Positions 62,467-64,000 of a stretch of 64,000 bases of DNA are shown here, piece by piece. The notes under the pieces were generated by a model. It had not been told where the DNA came from. It did no database searches and saw only the letters and a program-made list of their open reading frames with translations. Origin of the DNA: Oenanthe sinensis. Its lineage: Eukaryota; Streptophyta; Magnoliopsida; Apiales; Apiaceae. Numbering within the stretch: the first letter of the stretch is position 1; every line of letters starts with the position of its first letter. The translations under genes were made by a program, and so were the position numbers. The stretch lies in contig JAPMAC010000207.1 of the NCBI GenBank assembly GCA_028671895.1, positions 2,666,001 through 2,730,000 on the forward strand, read 5' to 3'.

Positions 62467-64000
62467 ATGCCTACGGTGACGCCACCACTTTCATCACTCC
62501 ACCACCACCGTCTCTGCCGCCGAGTCGAAGTCGAAAAATCCATAAACTGCAAAGCTACATCACTTCATTTAACTTCACAAAAGTCTCAACTCTCTTTACC
62601 TCAGCAAGTAAACAGTTTATGTCAATCCAATGATCTCAACAAAGCCTTGAAACTACTACAACAACACGTCAAGAATGTCGAAAACAGTTCAGCTGGCATG
62701 GTTGCTGCAATGGGGTTATTGTTACAAGCTAGTGGTCATCGAAAAGAGATTGAAATTGGCAGAAAAGTGCATGAGTTGGTTTGTGATTTTACTCGGTTTA
62801 AGAATGATGTTTTTCTTAGTACATGTGTTATTACAATGTATTCGAATTGCGGGTTTCCTTTGGATTCTCGTATTGTTTTCGATCAGTTAAGGGTTAAGTA
62901 TTTGTGTTTGTGGAATGCACTTGTTAGTGGGTATGTTAGAAATGGACTTTGGTATGATGCATTGTTAGTCTTTCATGAGTTGTTGATTGCATGTGAATGT
63001 AAGCCTGATAATTTTACTTTCCCTTGTGTGATTAAGGCTTGCGGGGAGATTATGGACTTAGGGTTAATGCAGGGTGTACATGGGTTAGGATTGAAGATGG
63101 GTTTGGCTTGTGATGTTTTTGTTTGTAATGCATTGATTTGTAATTATGGTAAATTTGGGTTTGTTGAGGAGGCTGCCGGGGTATTTGAAAATAATGTCAA
63201 GAAGAATTTGGTTTCTTGGAATTCGATGATTTCTGTTTATTCGAAGAATGGGTTGTATGGAAGTAGTTTAAATTTGTTTAGAAGAATATTAAATAGTGAA
63301 GAAGGCATGATGCCTGATGTTGCAACGGTGGTGAGTGTGTTGCCGGTTTGTGCTGCACAAGGAGAAATTGAGATTGGAAGGATGATTCATTGTATGGTGG
63401 TGAAGATGGAGTTGAGCAAGGAGGTAAAGGTGAATAATGCTTTAGTGGATATGTATGCAAAATGTGGGTATGTGACTGAAGCTCAAGTAGTTTTTGACAG
63501 GAATGATAGCAGAAACATAATCTCTTGGAATTCTCTAATTGCAGCTTATTCTCGAGATGGGGATGTTCTTGAAACGTTTAACGTTTTGCAGAAAATGCAA
63601 GTTAACGGTTCCTTGGGTGCTAATGAGGTTACCATATTGAATGTGTTGCCAGTTTTTTCACAAAGGTCAGAGCAATTGAGTGTAAGGGTACTTCATGCTT
63701 ATTCACTTAGACATGGGTTTCACTATAATGAGCTGTTATCCAACGCGTTTATTACAGCCTATGCAAAGTGTGGGTCATTAAGATTTGCTCGGAATGTCTT
63801 TAATTGCATTGAAAACAGAACTGTTAGTTCTTGGAATGCTCTTCTTGGTGGTTATGCACAAAATGGAGATCCCTCAAAGGCTATTGACATGTACCTTCAG
63901 ATGAGTTCATCTAACTTGGAGCCTGACTGGTTTAGCATTTCTAGCTTACTTCTGGCATGTGCTGAGCTTAAATCTCTTCGATATGGTAAAGAAGTCCATG
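62467..64000 (+). CDS. Pentatricopeptide repeat protein, PLS type (At1g18485-like), 5' part
   Basis: The frame is open without introns from ATG 62467 (in GCCACCATG, a strong start context) to the window end, 511 codons. An in-frame TAA at 62440-62442 makes this the first usable start. After a basic leader (HHHRLCRR) that may be an organelle-targeting peptide come repeated PPR units with PLS-type signatures: WNALVSGYVRNG, PDNFTFPCVIKAC, VFVCNALICNYGKFG, SWNSMISVYSKNG, NNALVDMYAKCG, SWNSLIAAYSRDG, SNAFITAYAKCG and SWNALLGGYAQNG. Such proteins bind RNA in plastids or mitochondria, often for C-to-U editing. From memory the early region (ALKLLQQ..., MGLLLQASGHRKEIEIGRKVH) matches Arabidopsis At1g18485, a DYW-class member; the E and DYW parts would lie beyond the window. 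Confidence 0.9.
   Translation, partial: MPTVTPPLSSLHHHRLCRRVEVEKSINCKATSLHLTSQKSQLSLPQQVNSLCQSNDLNKALKLLQQHVKNVENSSAGMVAAMGLLLQASGHRKEIEIGRKVHELVCDFTRFKNDVFLSTCVITMYSNCGFPLDSRIVFDQLRVKYLCLWNALVSGYVRNGLWYDALLVFHELLIACECKPDNFTFPCVIKACGEIMDLGLMQGVHGLGLKMGLACDVFVCNALICNYGKFGFVEEAAGVFENNVKKNLVSWNSMISVYSKNGLYGSSLNLFRRILNSEEGMMPDVATVVSVLPVCAAQGEIEIGRMIHCMVVKMELSKEVKVNNALVDMYAKCGYVTEAQVVFDRNDSRNIISWNSLIAAYSRDGDVLETFNVLQKMQVNGSLGANEVTILNVLPVFSQRSEQLSVRVLHAYSLRHGFHYNELLSNAFITAYAKCGSLRFARNVFNCIENRTVSSWNALLGGYAQNGDPSKAIDMYLQMSSSNLEPDWFSISSLLLACAELKSLRYGKEVH

Overview
The window looks like nuclear DNA of a flowering plant, most likely a eudicot. The evidence is interrupted genes with GT-AG introns, plant-type low-copy genes, an AT-rich background, and a dense block of plant LTR retrotransposons, Helitrons, a Stowaway element and hAT-like non-autonomous elements. 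I cannot fix the species. Coordinates between recognisable signals are good to a few bases; where a boundary is only a drop in similarity I say so.

Layout. Two host genes sit at the left: the 3' end of a golgin-84-like gene (1-1841, +) and a complete three-exon chloroplast FKBP (2756-4149, -). Two lie at the right: a complete five-coding-exon PRP4-like U4/U6 snRNP WD40 gene (55600-60268, +) and the 5' part of a PLS-type pentatricopeptide gene (62467-64000, +, runs off the window). From memory the golgin, FKBP and PPR resemble Arabidopsis genes from one stretch of chromosome 1 (At1g18190, At1g18170, At1g18485), so the roughly 46 kb between the FKBP and PRP4 genes is probably transposon expansion in a conserved neighbourhood.

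The transposon block is nested. Two full-length Copia elements of almost equal size, A (12040-25988, TSD GAAGA) and B (26184-40141, TSD CTTTC), inserted about 190 bp apart into one LTR of an older related element C (remnants about 11665-50807). C also holds a 1576-bp solo LTR (45080-46655, TSD GCTAC) and is flanked by pieces of further Copia elements (7485-11640 and 50808-51657). All are read from the minus strand: 5' LTR at the right, then gag, pol, and in A, B and the left fragment an extra third coding region (ORF3) between pol and the 3' LTR. The initiator-Met-tRNA primer site, a gag with a zinc knuckle followed by a coiled coil, and the third ORF together point to the Sirevirus lineage. 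A has readable but broken genes and LTRs several percent apart. B has near-identical LTRs but wholly decayed genes, so it was probably copied in trans.

The most striking unexplained structure is a set of short words repeated many times in the U3 part of each LTR, different for each family (ACTTCTCGA in A, ACTATCGG/ACCATCGG in B, GGAGGCGC in C, GAGGTGCGC in an LTR fragment). The same word, or a close relative, occurs again inside the element, near the start of gag (B, C) or of ORF3 (A).

Between the retrotransposons and PRP4, a Stowaway MITE (52861-55478) is split by a Helitron (53054-55413) that is itself split by a 528-bp Helitron (53821-54348). Left of the block, one hAT-like element with ATCCGA words (about 4300-5890) contains another (4738-5420).
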